A DNA stretch of 64,000 nucleotides from Corythucha ciliata (taxonomy: Eukaryota; Arthropoda; Insecta; Hemiptera; Tingidae): positions 43,118,751 to 43,182,750 of the forward strand of contig CM075942.1 in NCBI GenBank assembly GCA_038030265.1, read 5' to 3'. A program made the translations under genes and the position numbers. This document shows positions 37,201-47,324 of the stretch, piece after piece. Under the pieces are notes generated by a model that had not been told where the DNA came from, searched no databases, and was given only the letters and a program-made list of their open reading frames with translations. Within the stretch, counting starts at the first letter, position 1. The number at the start of each line of letters is the position of its first letter.

Positions 37201-39601
37201 CAGTATACATTGTTGAAGCCAACTAAATTTGCTACAATTAAAGCCCAGCCCGAGCATCCTGGGTCTGTTAGTTCAGGAAATACAACCAGTCAACAAAATA
37301 CTTAATCTCGCCAAAAAGCGAGATTTAATTGGTAGGGTAACTTTTCAAGACCCGTAGCACTCAAATACCGGTGATTCGTACTTGGTTAAAAAAAATGGGA
37401 GGGGAGGTTGTACGTCCAAAATGCAACAAAAAATTTCCTATGTCCTAAGGTCAGATTTCGATTCCTAGCCGAGATAATCAATTTGTTGTTTTTAGCACAT
37501 CACGGGTTTTCGCAACAAAAACAGGTGTAACATGGGAAGTAAGCTTCCTAGGTTAAATCCAACGACACCACTGAAAAGAGCACCCTTTTTTCTGTGTGAG
37601 TAAAGACATTTTGTCCAATGATAGTGAAAGATTCTTTGAGTAAACTGGGAAAATATCAGGATATTTTAAAAAATGTCAGTTTTTGACAACTGTTCAAAGC
37701 TAGACTACATTGGCCATGGTGCTCCCAGCGCCGGGCAAATTCCTCTAAAACTGAGTTAAGTAACTTAGTTAATACTTCATGCTTATTTTACTCCTGTTCT
37801 TCGCAATGTTTTGATAAAAATCCATTGTTATACCAAAAAATGAGGCAATTAAGCCCATTTTGAGTGCCTACAAGAAGATCAAGATCCATTCCTAAAACTT
37901 TTTTTTCAGCTTAATTCACTTTTACTATGAGGAAAGACAAATAAAAGTGGAATAAGCTGAAAAAAACATTCTTGGAATAGCTTTCGTATCTTCTTGTAGG
38001 CACTCAAAGTGGGCTTAATTGCCTCATTCTTTGGTATAACAATGGATTTTTATCAAACCATTGCGAAGGGCAGGAGTAAAATAAGCATGAAGTATTCTAA
38101 GTTACTTCACTAAGTTTTAGAGGAATTTGCCCGGCGCTGGGAGCACCATGGCCAATGTAGTCTAGCTTTGAACAGTTGTCAAAAACTGACATTTTTTAAA
38201 ATATCCTGATATTTTCCCAGTTTACTCAAAGAATCTTTCACTATCATTGGACAAAATGTCTTTACTCACACAGAAAAAAGGGTGCTCTTTTCAGTGGTGT
38301 CATTGGATTTAACCTAGAACGCTTACTTCCCATGTTACACCTGTTTTTGTTGCGAAAACCCGTGATGTGCTAAAAACAACAAATTGATTATCTCGGCTAG
38401 GAATCGAAATCTGACCTTAGGACATAGGAAATTTTTTGTTGCATTTTGGACGTACAACCTCCCCTCTCATTTTTTTTAACCAAGTACGAATCACCGGTAT
38501 TTGAGTGCTACGGGTCTTGAAAAGTTACCCTACCAATAAAATCTCGCTTTTTGGCGAGATTAAGTATTTTGTTGACTGGTTGTATTTCCTGAACTAACAG
38601 ACCCAGGATGCTCGGGCTGGGCTTTAATTGTAGCAAATTTAGTTGGCTTCAACAATGTATACTGTGGTCATGCTCGAAAAGCGCTTTCTTCTGGTAGTTT
38701 TGTTAAAAAAAGAGAAAAAAGTGATGAAATTTCTTGGTTTTTCGAGTGCCACGAGTTGAGCACAAGGTTTTGAGGGTTGCAAACTTGAGTATAAACTACT
38801 CTCATTGGCCCTAAAAACATGCAAAAAAAAAAAAAAAAAAAAAAAATTACATGCATATTTGCGATGTTTGATGTTTATATTGACTGGCCTATAGTATTCT
38901 TTTTTTCAAATAAGTTGAATGAAGAACTGAAATTTCAAGATAAAAGTTCAAGGCGGGTTTAAAGTCACAAAAATTTGAGGATTTGGCCCGTTCAGAAAAG
39001 CCAAACTATGAAGATCTAGCATCTTCCTGACTGTAATTATTTGGGGCTGAAAAATATTAGGTTTTTTAACCGAAGGGTCAGAAATGGGGTTTCTCATCGA
39101 CCTGTCGGAATTCGGTTAGAAACTCCATGAGACTCTCTAACGAAGGCATAACAGTTGATACCACCTGTCACAAGAAAACACTTCAAACCAACAGCATTCT
39201 TCTATCTTCGAGTAGAGAACGTAAACAGAAAAATGAATCCACAATTCCCCATTTTCAGGTTACACAATAGGCAACACCAAGTCTTCACTTTCATCCTATC
39301 CACGCTGGTCATTCTCCAACTAGCCAGAGCTCAGCCCAGCCCACATCGCAGCACCTCTTGGTTGTCAGAGAGACCGGCAATAACAGAGAAGCCGAAGCGC
39401 GATATACCTTGGCGCGAAATGGAAAAACTCTTGGAGGCTATCGAGAGTTCCAATCGTCCAATAACCGCATATCACAAGCAGGAAAACTCGTCACCCTCTG
39501 AACCCGAAGGAAAACGTAATGACGTGTACGATTGGCTAAAAGACGTTTACAAAAGAGCCGCCGACGACGAGGCTGATGAAGATATTCAAGAATGTACATG
39601 A
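34206..39601 (+). CDS. Two-exon secreted peptide (neuropeptide-like) precursor
   Basis: The coding parts are 34206-34210 (ATGCG, before donor GTAAGT) and 39259-39601 (after acceptor CCATTTTCAG), giving 115 residues; the phase-2 junction fits exactly. Residues 1-26 form a signal peptide: a basic start, then VFTFILSTLVILQLARA with probable cleavage before Gln27. Three Lys-Arg sites cut the rest into QPSPHRSTSWLSERPAITEK plus P, a 39-residue segment beginning DIPWREMEKLLEAIESSNRP and ending EPEG (Gly before Lys-Arg, so C-terminal amidation is possible), NDVYDWLKDVY, and an acidic tail with one Cys. This is the architecture of a neuropeptide or hormone precursor, and introns just after the start are common in such genes. 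I recognise no known family. The 5.05-kb intron holds a 1.9-kb palindrome. An intronless start at ATG 39233 is possible but gives a poorer signal peptide. Existence of the gene is an inference from sequence. Confidence 0.6.
34345..34880. mobile_element. Diverged copy of the tail half of array unit R
   Basis: The block AATTGGGTTAAAGTAAACCT, then GGTCCGAAAATCAAAACCCA and GGATTCGGGAGGAGCACACT, follows the same order as the unit tail at 49630-50760 (AATTGGGTGAAAGTGCACCT, GGTCCGAAAATCAAAACCCT, and so on). Divergence is strong, so this is an old dispersed copy. It begins near ACGGGGTGGATG, comparable to the CAGGGTGGAAGG terminus at 55709. Confidence 0.7.
36826..36976. mobile_element. Half copy of the GGGGGAGCTGCA foldback
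   Basis: GGCTCAAGGGGGAGCTGTAG through CATATGCAGTAG matches the left arm at 17790-17935. The match breaks off exactly where the 1.9-kb palindrome is inserted; the sequence after the palindrome resembles a weak continuation (TTTTTTCAAAT). Confidence 0.65.
36977..38889. mobile_element. 1.9-kb near-perfect palindromic element
   Basis: The termini GACCAGTCAATATA and TATATTGACTGGCC are flanked by TA (36975-36976 and 38890-38891). The arms, about 36977-37908 and 37958-38889, are complementary over nearly their full length, with a short centre near 37910-37957. They differ by scattered bases plus an A-run of about 20 in the right arm (38822-38846) where the left arm has mixed sequence. No transposase frame is present. 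It lies in the long intron of the peptide gene, so the pre-mRNA would carry a hairpin of about 930 bp. Confidence 0.85.
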
Positions 39602-39622
39602 CAGATTTTTTTTTTTTTGTTT

Positions 39623-39634
39623 TTTAATATTAAA
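39623..39634. terminator. Shared palindromic polyadenylation signal
   Basis: TTTAATATTAAA is a perfect 12-bp palindrome, so ATTAAA is read on both strands (plus 39629-39634, minus 39628-39623). It lies 28 bases after the stop of the plus-strand peptide gene and 38 bases after the RpL32 stop on the minus strand. No AATAAA was found nearby for either gene. Confidence 0.55.
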
Positions 39635-39665
39635 AATTTTTGTAAGTTCGTTACAAAGTAAAAAC

Positions 39666-42600
39666 TTATTCATTCTCTTCGCTCCTAAGACGGGCAGTTG
39701 GGTTGGTCACACGAACGGACAGTTGTTGAGCTCGCTCGATGATTGCCTTCCGCTTCTTCGAGGAGACGGCGTGAGCGATTTCAGCGCAAAACTTTCTGTT
39801 CTGCATCATCAACATTTCGAGTTCCTGGAAAACGAATCAGTTATCAAAGCAGTACTCGGGACACAAACGGAAAATATATGCAGCTACAAATTATTTTCAG
39901 ACAAATGCCTCGTATTTCTGTCATCAGTCAAAAAGTGTCATCACAAAAAACTTGGATAGCACTTTAAAATCAGATGAAGAATTAAGGTAGGTAGAGTTTA
40001 TCATCACTTGAATTAGTCAAACTACTGAATGAGGGATTAAGCGTTTGAATGCCTGTGTGTATTTATGTTTTAACAGAAAACGATGTTCGGAGGGGGGCAG
40101 CTGGAACGATTTGTATACTTTTCTTGGTTGTGCGGTACATATGTACAAGTACTCTCCACCACGGAGGTCCTACAAAAATTTGAAAGCCGGCCAATTTCCA
40201 ACTTTGCGTAAAAATTAAAAAACAGGCAGATTCTTGGCACTGCCTGCCTGATAGGAGGCACTTTCATGGCCTTTCACTAAAAATGGACAAAAAATACTAG
40301 TATATTATACGAGTGGATAAAGTGTGGTTTTACCTGCGAGGTCCTAAAAAAAAAGCTAAAACTGAATTTTACAGCCACTAATTAGTCCGAAAAGTGTCTC
40401 TTGGGTCTTGGCTTGCCTAGGGCCTCAAGTACTTTACTGTCTCATATCACCAGGCGGTTTAGTGCCCAGGCTGAAAAGTTAGTTTTACAGATTATGTTTC
40501 ACCTGCAGAAAACTCGATACTCGATTTCGAAATTACGCTCACTGACGGTGTTAGAGATTAAATTCAAATTAGGATCAATTATCCAAGGACAGAATTACTT
40601 TTTCAGGCCCGATTTCACCAACTTCTTAAACCAAGATCAACAACTAATCACGATTATAATGAAAATACTTACATCAGAATTCATATGGGTCGCTATTGGC
40701 AACTAATCACGATCAACTTTAAACGAGATCAATTTTGTTGGTGAAAATGGGCCTCAATCACTACAGCTCCCCCTTGAGTCAAAAAGTTTCTGGTCTACAA
40801 GACTTGTAGGCCAGTTGAACGGCCAGGTCTTGCAGTTGGTCTACATTGCAACTGGTTCACAAGACCACGACTTTCAACTGGTCTACAAGACGTGTAGATC
40901 ACTTGCAATGTGGACCAGTTGCAAAGTCCCCAGGTTAAGGCAGCTGCAGATAGAAATTTGAATTTGCTCGTTTTTCTGAAATTATTCTGGAACCATTATG
41001 ATTTAGCGCAAACTTGTACCTCACGAAATTCGAAGAGTGCAAAATTATACACAAGAAACTATCGTGTCACTTTTTCCTACACCTTGTATTCTAGTAGAAA
41101 CAATAGCCGAAAAAGGAAAGCTGACAGAGAATTGGCCAAAGCCTGGTAGCTGGAAAAACCCGATTATTCCTGAGGCTTGTGTCTGGTATCAGGAGACTGG
41201 GTGTGCATTTTTAGCCTCGTGCACAATTTTAAAGACCCCTTTTCTGCAAGCTTTAGTCCGTTCTGCAAATTACCTCTCAGAGAGAAGTACTAGTTCTTTT
41301 GGGAGAAAAAGGAAAATTTACCGGAAAAATTTGTCTAAGGCCAGTGAAAGACTGTGAGCACTTTCAGCGTCGTGCAAAATTTTCAAGGCCCCGTACTGCA
41401 AAGTCTCGGCGAGAAGTTAGGGGTGCGCGCGGGACGGGAAATGAAAAGTTCCGTCCCGTCTTGCGTCCCGACCCACGCGGGATTTCCCGCATGTACTTCG
41501 GGCCAAAAAAGTACATGATCAAACACGCCCCCCTCCCAAGATGTTTTCAAAGAGTCGTTTTCGGGTGGTCTGACCAATGAACATCCGGAGGGGGGGCACC
41601 CCTTGTCCATTAGCGAATGCAGAAAATGGATTAGGTGGAGGAGAATTTCAACAAACTGACAACATGGTCCTCCTTCTCTCTACCAAAGCGAGGGGAACCG
41701 CGAGATTTTCTTCGCGTTTTTGTTTTTTGCCAGTAACTCTAAAGACACAAGATCCACAGACAAATATTCCATGTAAAATGTTAAAGAACGTTAAATTTAA
41801 GGAAAGTTAACGCTCTTCAACTTCGAAATTTAATAAAAAATATAAGATTTGAACAGTGAATTTAGAAGGCTAAATTTACTGGTCAAAAATTTTTATCAGG
41901 CCCAATAGGTACCGAGATACGGCCCTTTACCCTGCCTGTAGTCAAGGCAAAATTTCCCAAATTTTAAAATTTCACAAAAATTAATCTCGGCATCGGATGA
42001 GGGGAACGGGCAACGGAAGAATAAAGGTATGAGGTATTCGATGAGTTCAAAATGGGAATTTTGGGGCCAAAGACATGAATTTTTTGTTGCAGTGATTCGA
42101 AGAAGGCAAACGGATTGTTTGGTATCTCTCGTTCATCTCACTTTTTAGAAAAAAAAAAAAAAAACACACACGACATCCCGCGGGACGACCGCGTGGGAAG
42201 CACCGTCCCACGCGGGAAATTTAGGTTTTGTCCCGCGACCGCGCGCACCCCTAGAGAAGTACTAGTACTTTTGATATAAAATGCAAAATATTCTGGAAAC
42301 ATTTGCCTAGTGTCAGTGCGGGACTGCCTGTTTATTTTCAGCATCGTGCAAAATTTTCAAGGCCCCGTTCTGCAAATTATCTCTCGGGGAGAAGTACTAG
42401 TACTTTTGGCAGAAAATGAAAAATATTCCGGAAACATTTGTCTAATGCCAGTGAAAGAATGTGTGGGCACTTTCAGCGTCGTGCAAAATTCTCAAAACCC
42501 CGTTCTGCAAGCTTTTGTCCGTTGAGCAAATTAGGGCGGCCTCTCGCTCAGAGCACTAGCGAAGGAGGGGGGGGGGAGATTATGCATCACATGAAGAGAA

Positions 42601-45600
42601 CATAAGAAATTATTTATGGGGGAAAAAAAAAAAAAAAAAAAACGGAAACTGAACCAATAGCGTTCCCCATTTGCACAAAATTCTGCATTTGGGCAGTTCA
42701 TTTCCACCCGTCTTCACTGAATTAAATCATATGTTAGTGGAGAAGACGGGTGGAAATGAATAGCCCCGTTGCAGAATTTTGTGCAAATGGGGAACGCTAT
42801 AAGAAAGCTAGAGAAATTTTTGTTTGAAACATTTTATCGGCGGTTCTTCTTGTAAAGGGATAATCTAGAATTTTTAAACATCGATAACTGGAATTTTGAA
42901 TTCAGCATTATTTTGCATTCAGAGAGAAATCCACTGACGTTCTTTGGGCTCTGTTTTTGGAAACAGTGAAATGGTCTCAGAAACGGTGGCCACGAGTTTA
43001 ATCCATCTCTATTCGAAATTCTGTTCCATGGTTAACTATCCAGTCTTAAAAAATAATAATAATAAATATAGTACAGGAAATAAAGCTGAAAAAAGGCAGA
43101 ATAGCGGCAAAATTCAGCCCAACTTCAGAAGTGGCTAAAAAAAAAATCCTTTTGATGCATACTTCCAGGATTCGAAGAGTCCGCAACGATACGGGGTGGC
43201 AAACATCCTTTTAAGGGAGGTTAGACGTTGGCCAACCCATCGCTTCAAGGGGTGAAGAAATTTGGCAGAACGGGGTGTCTAATCCTATGTAGTTTTATGT
43301 ACAGAGTCGATAAAAATCAACCACGGTTCCGTGCGGCGATTAGTTTTTGACTTACGACGTGATTTGTACAAAAAAAAAATTTGGTTTTTGGCTTGAATAA
43401 TACCAAAAAATTCTCACGTCCAACGTTTGGCAATGCACTTGACGTAGATGTGATTTCTGAGGTAGTTTTTGGCGCTGAATCGAATGCATGGTGGCTCGTT
43501 TCTCTGCAATCAATATGCTTTCAGTTACTAATGAAAAGACATGAAAAAACGAGTTTTCCATGATACTTTAATGTGCTATGAAAATGTGTATCAAGATTTT
43601 GGGCAGGACTAACCATGTTCTCTGATCTTACGTAGTTTTTTGTGCTGGATCGAGTGCGCAGAATAAATCCTTTAAAAATGCTGGAGATGTTTGTCCGTAA
43701 CTCAAAAAGTATGGTTACTACCGATCCCGACTATAGCTCATTCAGTTCAGCACAAAAAACTGCGTACAATGAGAAAAAATGGTCAGTCCTGCGTAAATCA
43801 TGAAACAAATTTTTTCGGGGACATTTAAGTATGGACAAAATCGTGTTTTTTCTGGTATTTTCGTTCATAACTCAGGTAATATTGATCTCAGCGAATCTAG
43901 TTATCTTGCATTTGATTCAGCACGAAAAACAACTTCAGAAACGACTTCATCACTAAATGTAGGGCGTGAGGATTTTAGTAATCAAATCAAGCCAAAAACA
44001 ACGTTTTTTCGTACAAGTTATGCCATAACTCGCCATAATATAGGTCAGCCTACTGACTTGGGGCTGATTTTTATCGACTCAGCACACACAACTCCATAAG
44101 ATTAGTCACCTCGTTTGGGCAATTTTTTTCATCCCTTGTAGGGGTGAGTTGGCCAACGTCTACCCGCCCTTAAAAATAGGTTCGCCACCCCGTATCGTTG
44201 TGGACTTTCGAATGCTCAAAATATACATCAAAAGCAATTTTCTAAGCCACATACGAAATTGGGCCGAATTTTGCCGCTATTCTGGCTTCATTTCCTGTAC
44301 AAATATGGCGGATGCTGAAGTTAACCGAAGTGAGACGTTAAAGCAAATTCGTCAAAGCACGACGGTGTCAATTAAAATCAGCTAGTTCTTAGGAGAAATA
44401 CATATTTGTAAACAAATATATCACTGTTTGTTGACCATTGCACACATCAAACGTCGTTTAACGCTGATTTTGTCTTATACAGGGTGTACAAAAAGCGACT
44501 GGACAGAGAAAAACCGGTGAAGGGGCAACTCATTTATGATCGAAATGACTATTTGCACTTTTCCGAAATTCCGCTTTGTTTCCGAGATATCCGCCATTTT
44601 CTGATTTTTTTTTTTCAGAAACAGCTTGCTGCACACGCAATAGTTGTTGCAATGACAAAAATGATGAGCCCATTGGAAGGAGCACAAAATTTTCTATTTA
44701 AAGAGCCTATTTTTTCCAGATCATACCACATCTACTACGTTTTGAATTAGCTTATTACCGAGGAAACTTAATTCCGGAAGTATTGGTGATATGGTAATGT
44801 GGTCAGAAAATTACGTTTTTTCGCCATTAAGCTGATTCAAAACGTAGTAAATGTCGTATGATCTGGATAAAAACAGGCTCTTTAAATAGAAAATTGTGTG
44901 CTCTTTCCAATGGACTCATCAGTTTTGTCATTGCATCGATTACTGCGTGTGCAACAAGCTGTTTCTGAAAAAATCAGAAAATGGCGGATATCTCGGAAAC
45001 AAAGCGGAATTTCGGAAAAGTGCCAATAGTCATTTCGATCATAAATGAGTTGCCCCTTCACTGGTTTTTCTCTGTCCAGTCGCTTACACTCTGTATACTT
45101 ACTAAATCTTATATACTTATCTACTTAACTAAATGAGGGCGATTTTTCCTAGCGGGCATTTTGTCGCCATTTTTTGTAAAAAGGAAATTCAATTCACCAT
45201 GAGGCAGAACTGGGGCCTTAGTAGGAACCCGTATGAAAATGCCGCAAGATGCGGTTGCTATGGCGGGATAATGTTATTTCTTATTCGGCGTCCTTGGATC
45301 CCGCTTGCGGCTTTTTTCCCCGACGGTTCGTACTAAGGCCCCTGAACTTTACTTTGGTCTTACCCCGGCATTACCGTGTTGATTTAATTAAATTTTCCCA
45401 TAATTTATGTGCCACCAGTAAGAACCACTGAACAAGCAGCACTTCCTGGACTCTCTCTAAGAAGCTTGAAAGTTTTGGAAAACAGCTAGAAATGACAAAA
45501 GTCTTTATAGGAATCAGGAATGCAACAGATTGGAGACTCTCAGACAAATGCCTCGCGTGATTCATCATTAAATAACAAATCGCCTCAAAAAACTTGAGAT

Positions 45601-46300
45601 GGAATTGTAGTATCAGGCAAATACTTGGGTAGTTGGAAGTGTCATCACAGAGTCGGGGAAAAATAACAAATCGATGGAAAAACTGAGATTGTAAATATAG
45701 GTCCGTTCCATTGTTTTGCTAGTGTTACACTAGTGTAGAAAACCATGTGATTTCATTGACTTATTCTGAAAAATCGAATGAAACCTGATGATTGTCTTCA
45801 AAAGTGTAGCACTAGCGAAACAATAGAACGGTCCTTATGTATAGCATTCCACTTGGCGGGTGGACGTGAGACTGAGATTTTGCCCCGACAACGTATCAAT
45901 TTCTTACAGCACAGCCGTAGTCATCACTACGTATAAATTCACTTCAATAAAACTAAAACCGAGTCAACATGTACTCACTCGGACGTTGTGAACCAGGACT
46001 TTCCTAAATCCAGTCGGGAGCATGTGTTTGGTCTTCTTATTGCTTCCATAACCGATCGAGGGCATCAAGTACTGCCCCTTGAAACGTCTCCTGACTCTGT
46101 TGTCAATACCCTTGGGTTTACGCCAGTTCCTCTGTAATTAAAAAACGCAGAAAGTCCAGACATGAGGACCGTAAACAAGGCACTGGAAAACAGTAAAATG
46201 AACTTACCCTGAGCTTGACATAACGATCGCTCTGGTGCCTAATGAACTTTTTTGTCCTCTTCTTAAGGATTGTAGGGCGATAAACCGGCCGAATCGTCAT
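39666..46300 (-). CDS. RpL32: 60S ribosomal protein L32, complete
   Basis: This is a structural protein of the large ribosomal subunit, 134 residues as in Drosophila. Coding exons are 46208-46300 (starting [19 protein letters not shown]), 45979-46131 ([20 protein letters not shown] onward, ending HNVR) and 39666-39824 ([20 protein letters not shown] to SEENE, stop TAA). All junctions are GT-AG and phase 0. The introns are 76 bp and 6154 bp; the large one is filled with mobile elements. A non-coding 5' exon (46544-46571) is joined to 46309 by a 234-bp intron. The 3' end meets the peptide precursor gene tail-to-tail. Identity is certain from sequence; the exon joins are inferred from splice signals and protein continuity. 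Confidence 0.95.
40748..40775. repeat. Solo end of the GGGGGAGCTG foldback family
   Basis: CAATCACTACAGCTCCCCCT plus TGAGTC is the complement of the terminus near 36830 (CTCAAGGGGGAGCTGTAGTG). Only the terminus is present. It could be the far end of an element begun at 36826, but that would have to span RpL32 exon 3, so separate fragments are more likely. Confidence 0.45.
40790..40925. repeat. Cluster of short inverted repeats (GGTCTACAAGAC)
   Basis: GGTCTACAAGACTTGTAGGCC, AACTGGTCTACAAGACGTGT and TTGCAACTGG/CCAGTTGCAA recur in both orientations within 135 bp, allowing several alternative hairpins. It lies inside the large RpL32 intron and may be the remnant of a small palindromic element. 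Confidence 0.6.
41080..42505. repeat. Tandem array of about 135-bp units, split by a hAT-like element
   Basis: The unit contains GAGAAGTACTAGTACTTTTG, then GAAAATTTACCGGAAAAATT or relatives, then AGTGAAAGACTGTG, TTTCAGCGTCGTGCAAAATT, and CAAGGCCCCGTTCTGCAAAT. Copies start near 41280, 41411/42254 (the split one) and 42390, with a diverged one from about 41085. The period from 42254 to 42390 is 136 bp. Confidence 0.75.
41418..42253. mobile_element. Non-autonomous hAT-like element, 836 bp
   Basis: The inverted termini TAGGGGTGCGCGC and GCGCGCACCCCTA are flanked by a 7-bp direct duplication GAGAAGT (41411-41417 and 42254-42260), which lies inside a tandem-repeat unit whose intact copies read GAGAAGTACTAG. 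Subterminal GC-rich blocks (CGGGACGGGAAAT, CCCACGCGGGA, GTCCCGCG) recur in both orientations, as is usual at hAT ends. hAT duplications are usually 8 bp, so one base may have changed. No transposase is encoded. Confidence 0.8.
42660..42798. mobile_element. MITE, 139 bp, GCGTTCCCCATTTGC termini
   Basis: GCGTTCCCCATTTGCACAAA and its complement form the ends, with TA on each side (42658-42659 and 42799-42800). The second arm block TTTCCACCCGTCTTC/GAAGACGGGTGGAAA makes the element almost entirely palindromic. Confidence 0.85.
43074..44297. mobile_element. Foldback element, 1.22 kb, with TA duplication
   Basis: The ends CAGGAAATAAAGC and ATTTCCTG are flanked by TA. Long arms pair, for example CAACGATACGGGGTGGC (about 43182) with GCCACCCCGTATCGTTG (about 44184), and GACGTTGGCCAAC with GTTGGCCAACGTC. 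The middle has a second, weaker inversion around CAGCACAAAAAACT and AGTTTTTTGTGCTG (43634 and 43746). Confidence 0.8.
44480..45093. mobile_element. Foldback element, 614 bp, CAGGGTG termini
   Basis: CAGGGTGTACAAAAAGCGAC at 44480 and its diverged complement ending ACTCTG at 45093 are flanked by TA. Arms of about 290 bp are highly similar, including CGAAATTCCGCTTTGTTTCC. The outer hexamer matches the Tc1-like element at 22751, which suggests mobilisation by the same type of transposase. Confidence 0.85.
45210..45344. mobile_element. MITE, CAGGGGCC family, copy 3
   Basis: The ends CTGGGGCCTTAGTAGGAACC and GGTTCGTACTAAGGCCCCTG are long imperfect inverted repeats. The core GGATAATGTTATTTCTTATT plus CGTCCTTGGATCCCGC matches the copies at 14668 and 26726. 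This copy has the best preserved termini. Confidence 0.8.
45700..45834. mobile_element. MITE, GGTCCGTTCC family
   Basis: 135 bp from GGTCCGTTCCATTGTTTTGC to CAATAGAACGGTCC. TA precedes it; the right flank reads TTA, so the duplication has one change. It lies in the large RpL32 intron, 145 bp before exon 2. Confidence 0.8.
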
Positions 46301-46543
46301 CTTGGAGTTCTACAGTGAAACTAGAAAAATATGTACAAACCCCGTGAACAAGGATCACTACGAGAAGGGGGTGAGAAGGTTAGACAAGTTCGTCTCCTAC
46401 GTTTCCGTTATTGTAAAACATAATTTCAACTTTGGACATTATCCATAGGACTAGGGAGCTTTGACTCACGAAATTATGAACGACAATGTAACAAGCAAGG
46501 TCCGATGCAGAGGATATAAAATGATAAATTCAGCCAAACTCAC

Positions 46544-46571
46544 CTTCACAAATCTCCGCGTTGCTTGAAAG
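46544..46571 (-). promoter_or_regulatory. RpL32: RpL32 non-coding first exon with TOP-like start
   Basis: Read on the minus strand, CTTTCAAGCAACGCGGAGAT runs to a donor GTGAGT at 46543. The pyrimidine tract CTTTC preceded by CGTT is a typical start for ribosomal protein mRNAs, which are translationally controlled through such tracts. No TATA box precedes it, as usual for these genes. The exact start is inferred. Confidence 0.6.
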
Positions 46572-47055
46572 AACGAAGACGAAGAAACACACGAGAAAGA
46601 CTCGCACTGTAATGTAACCTGGTTCACGGTTCACGCCGCCACCTTCAAACAACACTAGCGCTGCGCATTCACAATGGCCGTGTGAGGTACAAAAATCAGT
46701 GTCGAGCGCAGCATGAAAATCGTTCAAACACGGAAAAGAGCAATATCATTCTCACTACCGTGGAACGGCGGAAAGCGTCTAAAGAGAATGAAAATAGTTC
46801 TCAACAATAAGAATTTAATTTGAGCAGAGTAATAACTAGTTCTGTTCAACATCGGAATGCTCTTGCAGGGCGCACCGGCATCGGGGGAGCAAGAATCTGA
46901 GCAGTTCAGATTTATCCCCCCCCCCCCCTCACGAAAATACCTTTTTTCGAGTCAATTATGCCACACGTGAAAAAACTAATTTTTCAGGCCAATATTCAAA
47001 ATTCTTATACAAATTGACCGCTTCTTTATGCATTTTTTTTTCTGGATTAATTTCC
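46572..47055. other. RpL32 upstream region
   Basis: No gene was supported. It includes a C-run at 46917-46928. The promoter must lie in the first few hundred bases, but I recognise no factor site. Confidence 0.35.
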
Positions 47056-47324
47056 TATGGGTATAATTCTAACGTGTCAGTTACTAAGAGTATAAGTCAA
47101 AAAATTGAATTTTTCAAGAGAGCGTTCCAAACTTTTCAATTTAAATAAAACCCAAACAATACTGTTAGGTACAAGTCCCCTTAGGAATAGGCATTCCGTT
47201 TTTTTCGTGACTTATACTCATGAGAACAGAAGAGTAGAGGTAGGCCGTCAAGCTGAGTGCAAGAACGGAAAATGGCTAATTTTTGACTTATACTCCTAGT
47301 AACTGACACGATAGAATTGAGGCC
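47056..47324. mobile_element. MITE, 269 bp, long inverted termini
   Basis: ATTCTAACGTGTCAGTTACT plus AAGAGTATAAGTCAAAAA at the left is the complement of TTTTTGACTTATACTCCTAG plus TAACTGACACGATAGAAT at the right. Arms are about 45 bp. Outer limits are uncertain by a few bases; the target duplication is not clear. Confidence 0.75.

Noticed and set aside
36826..40775. One 3.9-kb element bounded by GGGGGAGCTG ends
   Set aside because: It would have to contain peptide-gene exon 2 and RpL32 exon 3. Independent fragments are a simpler reading.
41080..42505. CRISPR-like array
   Set aside because: Units of about 135 bp tandemly repeated without unique spacers, in a eukaryotic intron.
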